Positions 53,875-63,249 of a stretch of 64,000 nucleotides of DNA are shown here, piece after piece. Location: NCBI RefSeq assembly GCF_010500245.1, contig NZ_JAAGOX010000043.1:124001-188000 (forward strand). Reading direction: 5' to 3'. This DNA is from Ruegeria sp. PrR005. GTDB taxonomy: Bacteria; Pseudomonadota; Alphaproteobacteria; Rhodobacterales; Rhodobacteraceae. The notes below the pieces were generated by a model. That model saw only the letters and a list, made by a program, of their open reading frames with translations, was not told the DNA's origin and did no database searches. The translations under genes were made by a program, and so were the position numbers. Position 1 is the stretch's first letter. The number at the start of each line of letters is the position of its first letter.

Positions 53875-54399
53875 CTAACCCGTGTGGCCGCCGGTGTCAG
53901 GGGGCGCGGTGTCGCTGGGGCGCAGAATTTTCTGCACCAGCACAAGATCGAGCCATTGCCCTGCCTTGCGACCGACCTGCGGCATGCGCCCCACTTCGCG
54001 ATACCCCATGGTCGCGTGAAAGGCCAAGCCTTCGGGATTGGCGCCCGAGACACCGCCCACCAGGACATGCACATCCGCCTCGCGGGCTGTGCGCTCCAAT
54101 GCCAGCATCAGCGCCCGGCCCAGCCCGCGCCCGCGCGCATCGGGGTCCAGCAGGATGGTATGCTCGCGGGTGTGGGCATAGCCGGGGCCGGTCCGGAACA
54201 GACCATAGGTGGCAAAGCCGGTGACCCCGCCCTCTGCCTCGGCCACCAGATAGGCAGGCGCACGGGCGGCGATATCGGCGGCGACGCTTTCGGGCGCGCG
54301 CAAATCGGTGGTGAAGGTCACAAGCGTGTCGCGCACATAGTGGTTAGCGATCGCGGCGATCACTGCGGCGTCCTCCACGGTCGCGGGACGGATGGTCAT
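53875..54399 (-). CDS. GNAT N-acetyltransferase, phosphinothricin type
   Basis: A 174-residue GNAT protein close to phosphinothricin acetyltransferases: MTIRPATVEDAAVIAAIANHYV, then EHTILLDPDARGRGLGRALM with the acetyl-CoA loop, and GVSGANPEGLAFHATMGYREVG. It transfers acetyl from acetyl-CoA to an amine such as methionine sulfoximine or an amino acid analogue. Its start overlaps the VOC gene stop by 4 nt, so they are coupled. Confidence 0.88.
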   Translation of the reverse strand: MTIRPATVEDAAVIAAIANHYVRDTLVTFTTDLRAPESVAADIAARAPAYLVAEAEGGVTGFATYGLFRTGPGYAHTREHTILLDPDARGRGLGRALMLALERTAREADVHVLVGGVSGANPEGLAFHATMGYREVGRMPQVGRKAGQWLDLVLVQKILRPSDTAPPDTGGHTG

Positions 54400-54998
54400 T
54401 CGAGATGCCTCAGCCCGTGCGGCGTCCTGATCTCGGCCCTGAGGCCCGATGCCCCCGGCTCGAACACCACCCGTTGCAGCGACCCGCAGAGCGCCGCCAG
54501 GTCTGCGGCCTGCGGATGGGTGACGATCAGCCGTTCCAGCGCACAGCCCGAGGGCGCCAGCATCGCCGCCGGATGCAGCGCCCCTTGCCACTGGATCAGA
54601 GCCGGAAAACACTCGTCATAGGGCAGGATACCGGTTGCGGGCACCGCCATGCGCCATCGGAGCGCACCGCGCTCCAGATCCACCGGCGCGCCCGCCCCCG
54701 GTGGCATCCCGGCCAGTGCGGCGTCGAGGTTAGGCACCCGGCAGATCCAGTTGCTCAGCCGCGGCGCACCCTGAAAACGGTCGAGATCGAACCAGCGGGG
54801 CCGGTCCGGAGGCGGCGCGGCCGGGTCGATGGCGATCGCCTCCAGATAGAGACCGTCCGCCAGCCCCAGAAGCCGGTTCCAGGTGCCGAAGCGCGCGTGC
54901 TGGCCGCCCGGTTGCATCGCCACCCCCAACGCCTCTTCGACATGGGCGACAGCCTCCTCCAGCGTCGTCCCCGCCACCGCGAAATGATCCAGTTCCAT
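54396..54998 (-). CDS. VOC/glyoxalase-like family protein
   Basis: A 200-residue vicinal-oxygen-chelate protein of the glyoxalase_3-like group: MELDHFAVAGTTLEEAVAHVEEALG, then GGQHARFGTWNRLLGLADGLYLEAIAID, and PAPPPDRPRWFDLDRF. The first His and the Glu of YLEAI are at metal positions, and other ligands are not certain. The reaction is unknown. It precedes and overlaps the acetyltransferase gene. Confidence 0.82.
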   Translation of the reverse strand: MELDHFAVAGTTLEEAVAHVEEALGVAMQPGGQHARFGTWNRLLGLADGLYLEAIAIDPAAPPPDRPRWFDLDRFQGAPRLSNWICRVPNLDAALAGMPPGAGAPVDLERGALRWRMAVPATGILPYDECFPALIQWQGALHPAAMLAPSGCALERLIVTHPQAADLAALCGSLQRVVFEPGASGLRAEIRTPHGLRHLE

Positions 54999-55109
54999 CC
55001 GCTCCTCCCCCAGGTTTCACGCCCCCCAGAAACGGCAATCGCGCGCTTGGTGCAAGCCGTCTGCCAGATTTTGCGCTTCTTTCTGGTCGGAAATACTCTC
55101 GGGGGTGAA

Positions 55110-55145
55110 TTGCCCCGCAGGGGCAAGAGGGGGCAGACAGCCCCC
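55110..55145. repeat. two tandem perfect hairpins after the MAPEG gene
   Basis: TTGCCCC (55110-55116) pairs with GGGGCAA (55120-55126), and GGGGGC (55129-55134) with GCCCCC (55140-55145). They lie just beyond the stop of the leftward MAPEG gene and may terminate it. Confidence 0.6.
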
Positions 55146-55150
55146 TGCCC

Positions 55151-55642
55151 CTACACCAGCCAGGCCACCAGCGACCAGAGGCCAGCCAGCACGCTGGGAT
55201 AGAAGGTTCCAGCAAAGCCCAGCGCTCGGAGCGGTGGCGACAGATGGTAGCCAAGCCAGAACAGGAGCCGCATCAGCGCAAAGCCGAGACCCAGGGCGAT
55301 GGTCACCGCGCCCCCCAGGGTCACCGCGGCAAAGGGCCAGATCGCCAGCGCCAACACCAACTGTTCGACAGTATTGACCAGCACCCGCTGGTCGATATCG
55401 GCCGCAGAACCGGGGGCAAAGGGCTGCCCGTCGATGATCGCATCGTCGAAAAACCGCCGCTGTGCCAGTCGCCCGATCATCAGGGCCAGAACCAGGCCCG
55501 GTGCCAGAAAGGCCCCGGGCAAGGCAAGTGCCGCGGGCAGATAGGGCAAGCCGGCCCATTGCGGACCGCCCACCAGGACAATCGCCCAGAGGAGGCCCGC
55601 GGCCATTCCGACAAGGATCGTGGAACGTCTGGATCGCAGCAT
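55151..55642 (-). CDS. MAPEG family membrane protein
   Basis: A 163-residue protein with four hydrophobic helices: ILVGMAAGLLWAIVLV, LALPGAFLAPGLVLALMIG, VEQLVLALAIWPFAAVTLGGAVTIALGLGFA and SVLAGLWSLVAWLV. The pattern QRVLVNTVEQLVLAL, with the conserved Asn and Glu, fits MAPEG (membrane-associated eicosanoid/glutathione) proteins, often glutathione transferases. I use the ATG at 55642; a TTG 12 bases upstream keeps the frame. It stands alone. Confidence 0.83.
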   Translation of the reverse strand: MLRSRRSTILVGMAAGLLWAIVLVGGPQWAGLPYLPAALALPGAFLAPGLVLALMIGRLAQRRFFDDAIIDGQPFAPGSAADIDQRVLVNTVEQLVLALAIWPFAAVTLGGAVTIALGLGFALMRLLFWLGYHLSPPLRALGFAGTFYPSVLAGLWSLVAWLV

Positions 55643-55757
55643 GGCGCCACTCAATCACCGAGCGCGCGTTTTGCCAAGACCGGTCGGGCCCGTGTCGCGG
55701 TCATCTTGCAGGGATCGCCCAGGCTTTCTCTGCACACAGGCCCTCCCGCCCGGCGCC

Positions 55758-55902
55758 AGCCATGCTAGAGGCATGGCTGCGCCCGTTGGGCATGGCATCG
55801 CGCTGGCGCGCGATGCCGCAGCCGGCAAAGCCGGCTGCCCGGCCCAAGGCCGCCAGGGGGGTTGCCCGCAGGGCAGGCACCTGCGGGCGCGGGAGCGCTC
55901 CC
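55758..55902. repeat. array of perfect hairpins downstream of the mutase gene
   Basis: At least five stems in 145 bp: AGCCATGC/GCATGGCT (55758-55778), GGCATCGCGC/GCGCGATGCC (55794-55817), GCAGCCGGC/GCCGGCTGC (55818-55838), GCCCGCAGG/CCTGCGGGC (55864-55888) and the palindrome GGGAGCGCTCCC (55891-55902). All stems are perfect. The last lies 14 bp from the mutase stop. No open frame explains them. Confidence 0.75.
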
Positions 55903-55916
55903 TGCCCTCAATAACC

Positions 55917-58034
55917 TCAGCTGCGCACCAGTTTCAGGATATCGCGCGCCGCCTCGGGAATGTTGGTGCCAGGGCCGAAGATCGCCTTGACGCCCTTGTC
56001 GTAAAGGAACTGGTAGTCCTGCTGCGGGATCACCCCGCCGCAGATCACGATGATATCCTCGGCGCCCGCCTTCTTCAGCTCTTCGACCAGTTGCGGCGCC
56101 AGCGTCTTGTGGCCCGCCGCCTGGCTGGAGATACCGACCACGTGCACATCGTTGTCGATGGCGTCCTGCGCCGCCTCGGCGGGCGTCTGGAACAGCGGGC
56201 CCACGTCGACGTCGAAGCCGATATCGGCAAATGCGGTGGCGATCACCTTGGCACCCCGGTCATGGCCGTCCTGCCCCATCTTGACCACCAGCATGCGCGG
56301 GCGGCGGCCTTCGGCCTCGGCGAAGGCCTCGACATCGCGCTGGATGGCGGCAAAGCCTTCATCGCCTTCGTAGGCAGCCCCGTACACGCCCGCGAGCGTT
56401 TTCACCTCGGCGCGGTGGCGGCCGAATTCCTTTTCCATCGCCATGCTGATCTCTCCGACAGATGCCCGGGCGCGGGCCGCCTCGACGGCGGCCTCGAGCA
56501 GGTTGCCGCCCTCTTTTGCGCGGCGGCTAATCTCTTCCAGCGCGGCAGCACAGGCCGCCTCGTCGCGGCTGCTGCGGATACGCTCCAGCCGGGCGATCTG
56601 GGCGTCGCGCACCGCCATGTTGTCGACGTCGAGAATGTCGATCGGGTCTTCCTTGTCCTTGCGGTACTTGTTAACACCCACGATCACCTCTTCGCCGCGG
56701 TCGATCATCGCCTGGCGGCGGGCGGCGCTTTCCTCGATCCTGAGCTTGGGCATGCCACTGGCTACGGCCTTGGTCATGCCGCCCATCTCCTCGACCTCCT
56801 GGATCAGCGCCCAGGCCTTTTCGATCAGGTCGTTGGTCAGGCTCTCGACATAGTAAGAGCCCGCCAGCGGGTCGACCACCTTGGTCACGCCGGTTTCCTC
56901 CTGCAACACCAGCTGGGTGTTGCGCGCGATGCGGGCCGAGAAATCGGTGGGCAGCGCGATGGCCTCGTCCAGCGCGTTGGTATGCAGCGACTGGGTGCCG
57001 CCCAAGACCGCGCTCATCGCCTCGTACGCCGTGCGGATCACGTTGTTATAGGGATCCTGCTCTTGCAACGATACACCCGAAGTCTGGCAATGGGTGCGCA
57101 GCATCTTGGAGCGTTCGGATTTGGCGCCGAACTCGGTCATGATGCGATGCCAGAGCGTGCGCGCGGCGCGCAGCTTGGCAATCTCCATGAAGAAGTTCAT
57201 GCCGATGGCGAAGAAGAACGACAGGCGTCCTGCGAACTTGTCCACGTCCATGCCCGCCTCGATGGCGGCGCGCACGTATTCGCGGCCGTCGGCCAAGGTA
57301 TAGGCCAGTTCCTGCACCAGGTTCGCCCCGGCCTCTTGCATGTGGTAGCCCGAGATCGAGATCGAGTTGAATTTCGGCATGTGGTCGGAGGTATAGCCGA
57401 TGATGTCCGAGATGATCCGCATCGAGGGTTCGGGCGGGTAGATATAGGTGTTGCGGACCATGAACTCTTTCAGAATGTCGTTCTGGATGGTCCCCGACAG
57501 CACCGATCTGTCATGGCCCTGCTCCTCGCCCGCGACGATGAAACTCGCCAGGATCGGGATCACCGCGCCGTTCATCGTCATCGAGACCGAGACCTTGTCG
57601 AGCGGGATGCCGTCGAACAGGATCTTCATGTCCTCGACGCTGTCGATGGCGACACCGGCCTTGCCCACGTCGCCCACCACGCGGGGGTGATCGCTGTCAT
57701 AGCCGCGATGGGTGGCGAGGTCGAAGGCGACCGAGACACCCTGCTGACCGGCGGCCAGGTTGCGGCGGTAGAATGCGTTCGATTCCTCGGCGGTGGAGAA
57801 ACCGGCATATTGCCGGATGGTCCAGGGGCGGCCTGCATACATGGTCGCCTTGACGCCGCGGGTGAACGGGGCAAAGCCCGGCAGCGAGGCCATGTGCGGC
57901 AGGTCCGCGGTGTCTTCGGCGGTATAGAGCGGCTTGACCCCGATGCCTTCGAGCGTATTCCAGGTCAGGTCGTCAACGGGGCGTCCGCGCAGCTCTTTCT
58001 CAGCCAGCGCCCGCCAATCGTCGGTCTTGGTCAT
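55917..58034 (-). CDS. scpA: methylmalonyl-CoA mutase (single-chain)
   Basis: A 705-residue adenosylcobalamin-dependent mutase. The TIM-barrel part binds the CoA ester ([46 protein letters not shown]). The C-terminal about 135 residues are the B12 domain with the lower-ligand motif [11 protein letters not shown]. The length is that of a homodimeric enzyme such as E. coli ScpA. It converts methylmalonyl-CoA to succinyl-CoA, the last step of propionyl-CoA assimilation, with pccA in the same locus. No epimerase or MeaB GTPase gene is visible. Its start overlaps the sulfotransferase-like gene by 35 nt. Confidence 0.97.
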   Translation of the reverse strand: MTKTDDWRALAEKELRGRPVDDLTWNTLEGIGVKPLYTAEDTADLPHMASLPGFAPFTRGVKATMYAGRPWTIRQYAGFSTAEESNAFYRRNLAAGQQGVSVAFDLATHRGYDSDHPRVVGDVGKAGVAIDSVEDMKILFDGIPLDKVSVSMTMNGAVIPILASFIVAGEEQGHDRSVLSGTIQNDILKEFMVRNTYIYPPEPSMRIISDIIGYTSDHMPKFNSISISGYHMQEAGANLVQELAYTLADGREYVRAAIEAGMDVDKFAGRLSFFFAIGMNFFMEIAKLRAARTLWHRIMTEFGAKSERSKMLRTHCQTSGVSLQEQDPYNNVIRTAYEAMSAVLGGTQSLHTNALDEAIALPTDFSARIARNTQLVLQEETGVTKVVDPLAGSYYVESLTNDLIEKAWALIQEVEEMGGMTKAVASGMPKLRIEESAARRQAMIDRGEEVIVGVNKYRKDKEDPIDILDVDNMAVRDAQIARLERIRSSRDEAACAAALEEISRRAKEGGNLLEAAVEAARARASVGEISMAMEKEFGRHRAEVKTLAGVYGAAYEGDEGFAAIQRDVEAFAEAEGRRPRMLVVKMGQDGHDRGAKVIATAFADIGFDVDVGPLFQTPAEAAQDAIDNDVHVVGISSQAAGHKTLAPQLVEELKKAGAEDIIVICGGVIPQQDYQFLYDKGVKAIFGPGTNIPEAARDILKLVRS

Positions 58035-58932
58035 TGCGTTTTCCTCTTGTCAAATCGGGGGTTGGCGGGGTTTGCCCCGCCGATTTCTTGTTCAGATCGT
58101 CGACCAGCCAGGCCAGGCCATCAGCCCCGGCGGCCAGCCACATCAAGTCGTCGGCATAGGCCTCGCGCAGGGCGGTGGCCTGGTCCGGGGTGAACGGGGT
58201 CCAGCGCCCCTCGCCCTTGGGCAGTTGTGCCGCCAGAGCGGAGGGCAGCAGGCCCCGCAGCGCGGCCAGGTCCGGCGTGGGGTTCAGGCGCTCGCGGCTG
58301 TGTTCGCGCGGCGCCGGGCGGCCGGTGACGGTGGCCAGCTGCGCCTCGGGGCGGCCTGCAAAGATCTCGAACGGCAAGACCCAGATGCGCGCGCCTGGCA
58401 GGGCGCAGGCGACATCGGTGATCACGTCGCGCCAGCCGCGCGGATTGCGCGCGATCCAGTCCAGCGCCACCTGCGACGGCAGGCCGAAGCCCCGCGCCAG
58501 ACCATAACCCAGCGCCGAGGCCCACCACAGGTCCTGGGAGCGGATGTTGAGCAGCACATCGGTCACCTGCCCGTCAAAGGCCTGGCCATAGCGCGCCAGC
58601 CGCTCGCCTGCCGAGGGATAGAGCGCGGCCTGACGCAGGTTCTCGCGCATGGAGCCCAGCATGTTCTCTTCGCTGACCAAGAGCCGCCGGGTGCCCGAAA
58701 GCGCGCTGCGCGTCAGGTTCAGGCGGATCCGGCCCACGGCGCGGCGGCGCGGGTCGCGGCCGGTGGCGATGGATGGTCCGGGCAGGATGCCGCGAAACAG
58801 GCCCGCGCGTGTGCGGTGCGGCCCCCAGAAGCCGGTGCCATCGCGGGCCAGACGCTCGGCGTTCTGGCGCATGTAATGCTGAAAAGTGGTGGTCGCGCAG
58901 CGGTGCGCGCCGAGATGCAGGATGACGTCCAT
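58000..58932 (-). CDS. sulfotransferase-like protein
   Basis: A 310-residue protein whose start [21 protein letters not shown] resembles the 5'-phosphosulfate loop of sulfotransferases (usually HxGxxKTGTT, here with RCATT). A second nucleotide-contact region is [13 protein letters not shown]. The ATG at 58932 has AAAGGCG upstream and matches this N-terminus; the frame is open to 58995. The 3' end overlaps the mutase start by 35 nt, so the two are co-transcribed. The acceptor is unknown; surface polysaccharide is common for this kind. It diverges from the DUF4174 gene. Confidence 0.72.
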   Translation of the reverse strand: MDVILHLGAHRCATTTFQHYMRQNAERLARDGTGFWGPHRTRAGLFRGILPGPSIATGRDPRRRAVGRIRLNLTRSALSGTRRLLVSEENMLGSMRENLRQAALYPSAGERLARYGQAFDGQVTDVLLNIRSQDLWWASALGYGLARGFGLPSQVALDWIARNPRGWRDVITDVACALPGARIWVLPFEIFAGRPEAQLATVTGRPAPREHSRERLNPTPDLAALRGLLPSALAAQLPKGEGRWTPFTPDQATALREAYADDLMWLAAGADGLAWLVDDLNKKSAGQTPPTPDLTRGKRNDQDRRLAGAG

Positions 58933-59103
58933 GGCTTCGCCTTTCTGGCCGGCCAGACGGGCCGGTCGCGGGTTGGGGAATGCGATGACAGTCATGCCGA
59001 ACCCCTGACGAAGCGATTAACGTTAAACTTTTTGCGGCCCCCGCGCATCTGGACGGTCGCAATCGCCCCGCCCACGTTTATATTGAACGGGACAGGAGAC
59101 CGC

Positions 59104-59550
59104 ATGAAACGACTATTCGCCCTTGTTTTCTTTGCCTTACTTCCGGTGTCGGGTTGGGCCGCGGATGCCGCGCAACCTGCCGAGCAGGACCTCATCCGGC
59201 CTGCCGGTGACAGCGATTTGAGCGAATTTTTATGGATAAAGCGGCCCATCGTCGTGTTTGCCGATACCGATGCGGATCCGCGGTTCCACCAGCAGATGGA
59301 AATGCTGCGCGACGGGCTGGCGATGCTGGAGGAGCGTGATGTCGTGGTGCTGACCGATACCGACCCGTCGGCGCGCGCACCACTACGGCAAAAGCTGCGC
59401 CCGCGCGGATTTGCGCTGGTGGTGATCGACAAGGACGGCGGCGTGAAGCTGCGCAAGCCCACGCCCTGGAGCGTGCGCGAGCTGACCCGCACCATCGACA
59501 AGATGCCGACCCGCGAGCAGGAAGTGCGCGAGCGGCGCGGCCTGAACTGA
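59104..59550 (+). CDS. exported DUF4174 protein
   Basis: A 148-residue protein with a signal peptide (MKRLFALVFFALLPVSGWA). The DUF4174 pattern is visible: LSEFLWIKRPIVVFADTDADPRF, MEERDVVVLTDTDP and GFALVVIDKDGGVKLRKPTPWSVREL. The domain has a thioredoxin-like fold without the CxxC pair. Its role is unknown. The start at 59104 has CAGGAGA upstream. It runs against its neighbours, between two leftward genes. Confidence 0.86.
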   Translation: MKRLFALVFFALLPVSGWAADAAQPAEQDLIRPAGDSDLSEFLWIKRPIVVFADTDADPRFHQQMEMLRDGLAMLEERDVVVLTDTDPSARAPLRQKLRPRGFALVVIDKDGGVKLRKPTPWSVRELTRTIDKMPTREQEVRERRGLN

Positions 59551-59566
59551 GGCGCGCGGGCGGTCA

Positions 59567-60088
59567 TCACACATCCCCCCGGGCAAAGAAGACTTGCCGC
59601 CGGTCCCGATCGAGGATCACCAGCGCGTTGTTTTCCGGGGCAAAAACCAGCAATGCGGCAGGCGATTTAAGGGCGCCCAGATAGGCCGATTTGGTGTCCT
59701 CGTCCATGCAGGCCCGGGCGCTGAGACCCGAGGAGAGGACACCCAGCCCCTTGGGCAGATCCGCCGACATCACCGCCTGCGAGACCTGGTCGGGGGTCAT
59801 TCCCTCGAGCTCGAAGGCGACGGTAGCCTCTTTTCCCAAGGCGGCCAGACCGTCGTGCAGGGTCGAAACGGTGCGCACCTTGCCCTGGAGAAAATCGGCC
59901 TGGGTCGCGAAGACCCCGGCGGTGCATTCCAGCTTGGACTCGAAATAGAGCGTATCGCCCAACGGCATCCAGCCGCCGAGCTGGGCACGCACCTCGGCCT
60001 CGCGGTCGAGCGCACAGGCCGCCAGCCCCAGAAGGGCCAGCGCCGCAGGGCGCCAGAGACCGCGAGGATATGGGCGTGCCCCGGTCAT
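59567..60088 (-). CDS. lipoprotein of unknown function next to pccA
   Basis: A 173-residue protein with a lipoprotein signal (LGLAAC near residue 25). The rest has a WMPLGDTLYFESKLECTAGVF segment and cysteines that may pair (LEC and ARAC). I recognise no family. It starts 4 bp after the pccA stop, so it is almost certainly co-transcribed with the carboxylase, yet it acts outside the cytoplasm. The link is unexplained. Confidence 0.77.
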   Translation of the reverse strand: MTGARPYPRGLWRPAALALLGLAACALDREAEVRAQLGGWMPLGDTLYFESKLECTAGVFATQADFLQGKVRTVSTLHDGLAALGKEATVAFELEGMTPDQVSQAVMSADLPKGLGVLSSGLSARACMDEDTKSAYLGALKSPAALLVFAPENNALVILDRDRRQVFFARGDV

Positions 60089-60092
60089 GGAG

Positions 60093-62138
60093 TTATTCGA
60101 ACTCCATGATCACGTCGTCGACGGCAAGGCTGTCGCCGGCGCCCGCGTTGATCTTGGCGACCACGCCCTTTTTCTCGGCGCGCAGGATGTTTTCCATCTT
60201 CATCGCCTCGACGGTGCAGAGCGCCTGGCCTTCCTGAACTTCCTGGCCCACTTCGACATCGACCTTCACGATCAGGCCGGGCATCGGGCAGAGCAGCAGT
60301 TTCGAGGTGTCGGGCGGCAGCTTCTCGGGCATCAGACGCGCCAGTTCCGCCTGGCGCGGGGTGCGCACATGGACCTTGAGATCGGCGCCGCGGGTGCGGA
60401 TGCGGAACCCGCCCGGGATCTTGCCCGCCTTGAGCACCAGAGGCGCGCCATCGACGCTGAGCTTGGCCAGCTGGTCGCCCGGGGTCCAGTCGCTGGTAAC
60501 CCGCATCGCGCCGCCGCCCTGGAAGGTGACGGTGGAGCCGTCGTGATCGGCGTCGATATGCACGGGGAACTCGACACCTTGCAGGCTGACAACCCAATCG
60601 GTGCCGACGCGGCGCTCGTGGTTGTCCATCCGGCCCGAGACGCGGGTGCGCCGGATTTCGGCCACGCGGTGCATCGCGGCGGCGGCGGCGGCCACGCGGC
60701 GCAGGTCGGTTTCAGGCAGGGTCACGCCTTCGAAGCCTTCGGGATATTCCTCGGCGATAAAGGCGGTGGTCATGTCGCCCGAGATGAATTTCGGGTGATC
60801 CATCACCGCGCTGAGGAAGGGCAGGTTGTGACCGATGCCTTCGACCTCGAAACTGTCCAGCGCGATGCGCATTGCCTCGATCGCGGCGGCACGGGTCGGT
60901 GCCCAGGTGCAGAGCTTGGCGATCATCGGGTCGTAATACATCGAAATCTCGCCGCCCTCGTAGACGCCGGTATCGTTGCGCACCGCTGCCTCACCCGTGG
61001 GCGCATCACCCTGCCATTTGCCATTGACCAGCATCGGACCGGCGGCGGTTTCCGCCGGGGGGCGATAACGGGTCAGGCGGCCGATCGAGGGCAGGAAACC
61101 GCGATAGGGATCCTCGGCGTAAAGCCGGTTCTCGATGGCCCAGCCGGTGAGTTTCACATCGTCCTGGGTGATGCTGAGCGGCTCGCCCGCCGCCACGCGG
61201 ATCATCTGCTCCACCAGATCGACGCCGGTGATCAGTTCGGTCACCGGGTGTTCCACCTGAAGGCGGGTGTTCATTTCGAGGAAGTAGAAGTTCTTCTGCC
61301 CGTCGACGATGAATTCCACGGTGCCCGCGCTGGCATAGCCCACCGCCTTGGCCAATGCCACGGCCTGTTCGCCCATGGCGCGGCGGGTGGCCTCATCCAG
61401 GAAGGGGCTGGGTGCCTCTTCGACGACCTTCTGGTTGCGGCGCTGGATCGAGCATTCACGCTCGCCCAGATAGATGCCGTTGCCGTGGCTGTCGCACAGC
61501 ACCTGGATCTCGATATGGCGCGGCTGGGTGACGAATTTCTCGATGAAGATCCGGTCATCGCCAAAGGAGTTCGCCGCCTCGTTCTTGGAGCTCTGGAAGC
61601 CTTCGCGCGCCTCCTGGTCGTTCCACGCGATCCGCATGCCCTTGCCGCCGCCCCCGGCGCTGGCCTTGATCATCACCGGATAGCCGATCTCGTTCGAGAT
61701 CTTCACCGCCTCGTCGGCATCGGCGATAAGGCCCATGTAACCGGGAACGGTGGACACGCCCGCCTCTTGCGCGATCTTCTTCGAGGTGATCTTGTCGCCC
61801 ATTGCCTCGATCGCGCCTTTGGGAGGGCCGACAAAGATGACACCAGCGGCATCCAGCGCCTCGGCGAATTTCGAGTTCTCGGACAGGAAGCCATAGCCCG
61901 GATGCACCGCCTGGGCGCCGGTCGCCTTGATGGCGGCCATCACCTTGTCGATGACGATATAGGACTGGTTGGCGGGCGGCGGGCCGATATGCACCGCCTC
62001 GTCGGCCATCTGCACATGCAGCGCCTGCTTGTCGGCATCCGAATAGATGGCGACGGTGGAAATACCCATCTTGCGCGCCGTCTTGATGACCCGGCAGGCG
62101 ATCTCGCCCCGGTTGGCGATCAGGATCTTGTTGAACAT
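60093..62138 (-). CDS. pccA: propionyl-CoA carboxylase, biotin-containing alpha subunit
   Basis: A 681-residue acyl-CoA carboxylase alpha subunit of normal length. The biotin carboxylase part comes first (FNKILIANRGEIACRVIKTA, the loop GGGGKGMRIAW, EMNTRLQVEHPVTE). A linker domain that binds the beta subunit follows (about 500-600). The C-terminal biotinyl domain has EAMKMEN with Lys647. It carboxylates biotin for transfer to propionyl-CoA by PccB, giving methylmalonyl-CoA. It lies in the same locus as the mutase. Substrate choice (propionyl-CoA) is inferred from that context. Confidence 0.95.
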   Translation of the reverse strand: MFNKILIANRGEIACRVIKTARKMGISTVAIYSDADKQALHVQMADEAVHIGPPPANQSYIVIDKVMAAIKATGAQAVHPGYGFLSENSKFAEALDAAGVIFVGPPKGAIEAMGDKITSKKIAQEAGVSTVPGYMGLIADADEAVKISNEIGYPVMIKASAGGGGKGMRIAWNDQEAREGFQSSKNEAANSFGDDRIFIEKFVTQPRHIEIQVLCDSHGNGIYLGERECSIQRRNQKVVEEAPSPFLDEATRRAMGEQAVALAKAVGYASAGTVEFIVDGQKNFYFLEMNTRLQVEHPVTELITGVDLVEQMIRVAAGEPLSITQDDVKLTGWAIENRLYAEDPYRGFLPSIGRLTRYRPPAETAAGPMLVNGKWQGDAPTGEAAVRNDTGVYEGGEISMYYDPMIAKLCTWAPTRAAAIEAMRIALDSFEVEGIGHNLPFLSAVMDHPKFISGDMTTAFIAEEYPEGFEGVTLPETDLRRVAAAAAAMHRVAEIRRTRVSGRMDNHERRVGTDWVVSLQGVEFPVHIDADHDGSTVTFQGGGAMRVTSDWTPGDQLAKLSVDGAPLVLKAGKIPGGFRIRTRGADLKVHVRTPRQAELARLMPEKLPPDTSKLLLCPMPGLIVKVDVEVGQEVQEGQALCTVEAMKMENILRAEKKGVVAKINAGAGDSLAVDDVIMEFE

Positions 62139-62171
62139 GCGATGTCCTCTGTCTTGGGAAGGTCGGAACGC

Positions 62172-62210
62172 AAAACGCCGCCCCGGACCATTTGGTCAGG
62201 TGCGGCGTTC
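62172..62210 (-). terminator. terminator between small lipoprotein gene and pccA
   Basis: AACGCCGC (62174-62181) pairs with GCGGCGTT (62202-62209), and GGACCA with TGGTC extends inside. On the minus strand it is followed by TTTTG. It would end the transcript of the small lipoprotein gene before pccA. Confidence 0.75.
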
Positions 62211-62258
62211 CACGCGAATGCGGCCGGGCCGGATGTGGCCCGGGTGATGGTTACGGCA

Positions 62259-62462
62259 TCAGTTGCAGGTGTTTTGCACCTTGCAATAGAGAAGGTTGCC
62301 CGCGGCGCCGGCAGCGGCGCCCACGACCGGGTTGCCATCGAGGACAAGCGAGGTGAGCAACCCCGCGCTGCCGCCGTAAAGCGCCTGTTCGGTCTGGGTT
62401 TCGCCACAAGCGGCAAGGCCTGCGCACAGCGCCAGGCCGGCAAAGAATTTCGGTATGTACAT
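62259..62462 (-). CDS. small lipoprotein, glycine-zipper-like
   Basis: A 67-residue protein with a lipoprotein signal (AGLAAC, Cys20) and a mature part of about 48 residues. It contains a small-residue-rich stretch (GNPVVGAAAGAAGNLLYC), like the glycine-zipper segments of small envelope lipoproteins. It has GGAAGGG upstream of the ATG at 62462. It has its own terminator, so it is an independent unit. Confidence 0.8.
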   Translation of the reverse strand: MYIPKFFAGLALCAGLAACGETQTEQALYGGSAGLLTSLVLDGNPVVGAAAGAAGNLLYCKVQNTCN

Positions 62463-62829
62463 CCTGCCCTTCCTTCGGTTTGCTCCGATTTTTCGGACTG
62501 ATCTTCTATCCGGACGGCAGGCGCGCGCAAGCCCAAGAACTGCGCCTGAAAAGATTGCGCAACTTGTTGCTTAAGCTGGGGGATTTCCGCCGATCCGGCC
62601 CGAGGCGCAGCAGGGAAAAAGGCAGGCGGTTCGATACTTGGGGGATCGGACCGCCTGCTTAGGGAAGGGGTACGGAATAGTAGGTGTGTGACCGACGCAG
62701 GCAGTTCGGAGCCGGCCACACCCCGCACGCTGGCGCAAACGCGACGCGTGGCCAAGCCCTCATTCGGGGCCCGGAACGATTGGGCTGCTTTCTGCCGAAA
62801 ACCGATGACCTGTTGCGGTTTCATGCCGA
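62463..62829. other. gene-free stretch before the small lipoprotein
   Basis: About 370 bp with no convincing gene. The leftward frame that crosses it (62120-62833) continues over the lipoprotein gene on the same strand and has no protein-like features. It probably holds the promoter and leader of the small lipoprotein; I see no clear motif. Confidence 0.4.
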
Positions 62830-63180
62830 TCAATCCTCGTCGAACACGGCGGGGAAGGAGACACGGGCCGTCTCGACCGAAATGACCAGCAGGGCCTCGT
62901 AGCTTTCCGGATCGAACGGCTCTTCGGCGGCCAGAACCTCGCGTCCGAACAGCCAGCCGAGCCGGCCCGCGTCGAGGTTGCCGCGTTCAAAGGGCTGGTC
63001 GCCGAACTGCTCCCACAGAGCGCGCATGAACAGCTCGTCGGCGCGCCGGTCCACCGCCTTGCGGTCGCGGTAGCGTTCGCGCCGGATGAGCGGCGTCACG
63101 CCCTTTGGGTTGGCGCGGCGAATCGTGAACTGGTGATCGGAGCCGGGCATGCGGCTGGGGAAACCGCGATGTTTCAGCAT
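62830..63180 (-). CDS. hypothetical cytoplasmic protein
   Basis: A 116-residue protein rich in Arg and Glu with no signal or membrane segment. The first part (FTIRRANPKGVTPLIRRERYRDRKAVDRRADELFMRALWEQF) is basic, the rest acidic. No family is recognised. It lies 69 bp downstream of the small lipoprotein gene on the same strand. Confidence 0.65.
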   Translation of the reverse strand: MLKHRGFPSRMPGSDHQFTIRRANPKGVTPLIRRERYRDRKAVDRRADELFMRALWEQFGDQPFERGNLDAGRLGWLFGREVLAAEEPFDPESYEALLVISVETARVSFPAVFDED

Positions 63181-63249
63181 GGCGCGCCCTCCCGGACAGA
63201 GCGGACCACGGGGTGCGGAACCGGCCCGAAAGCCGATCCCGCGGAAAGC

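Noticed and set aside
55620-58193. 857-residue rightward frame antisense to the mutase
   Set aside because: The mutase on the other strand is unmistakable. The antisense protein is His- and Arg-rich with no domain.
60087-62501. 804-residue rightward frame antisense to pccA
   Set aside because: It mirrors the carboxylase gene and has no ribosome site or motif.
62120-62833. 237-residue leftward frame over the pccA leader and the small lipoprotein gene
   Set aside because: It shares a strand with the lipoprotein gene in another phase and has no protein-like character; the lipoprotein has a signal, a ribosome site and a terminator.
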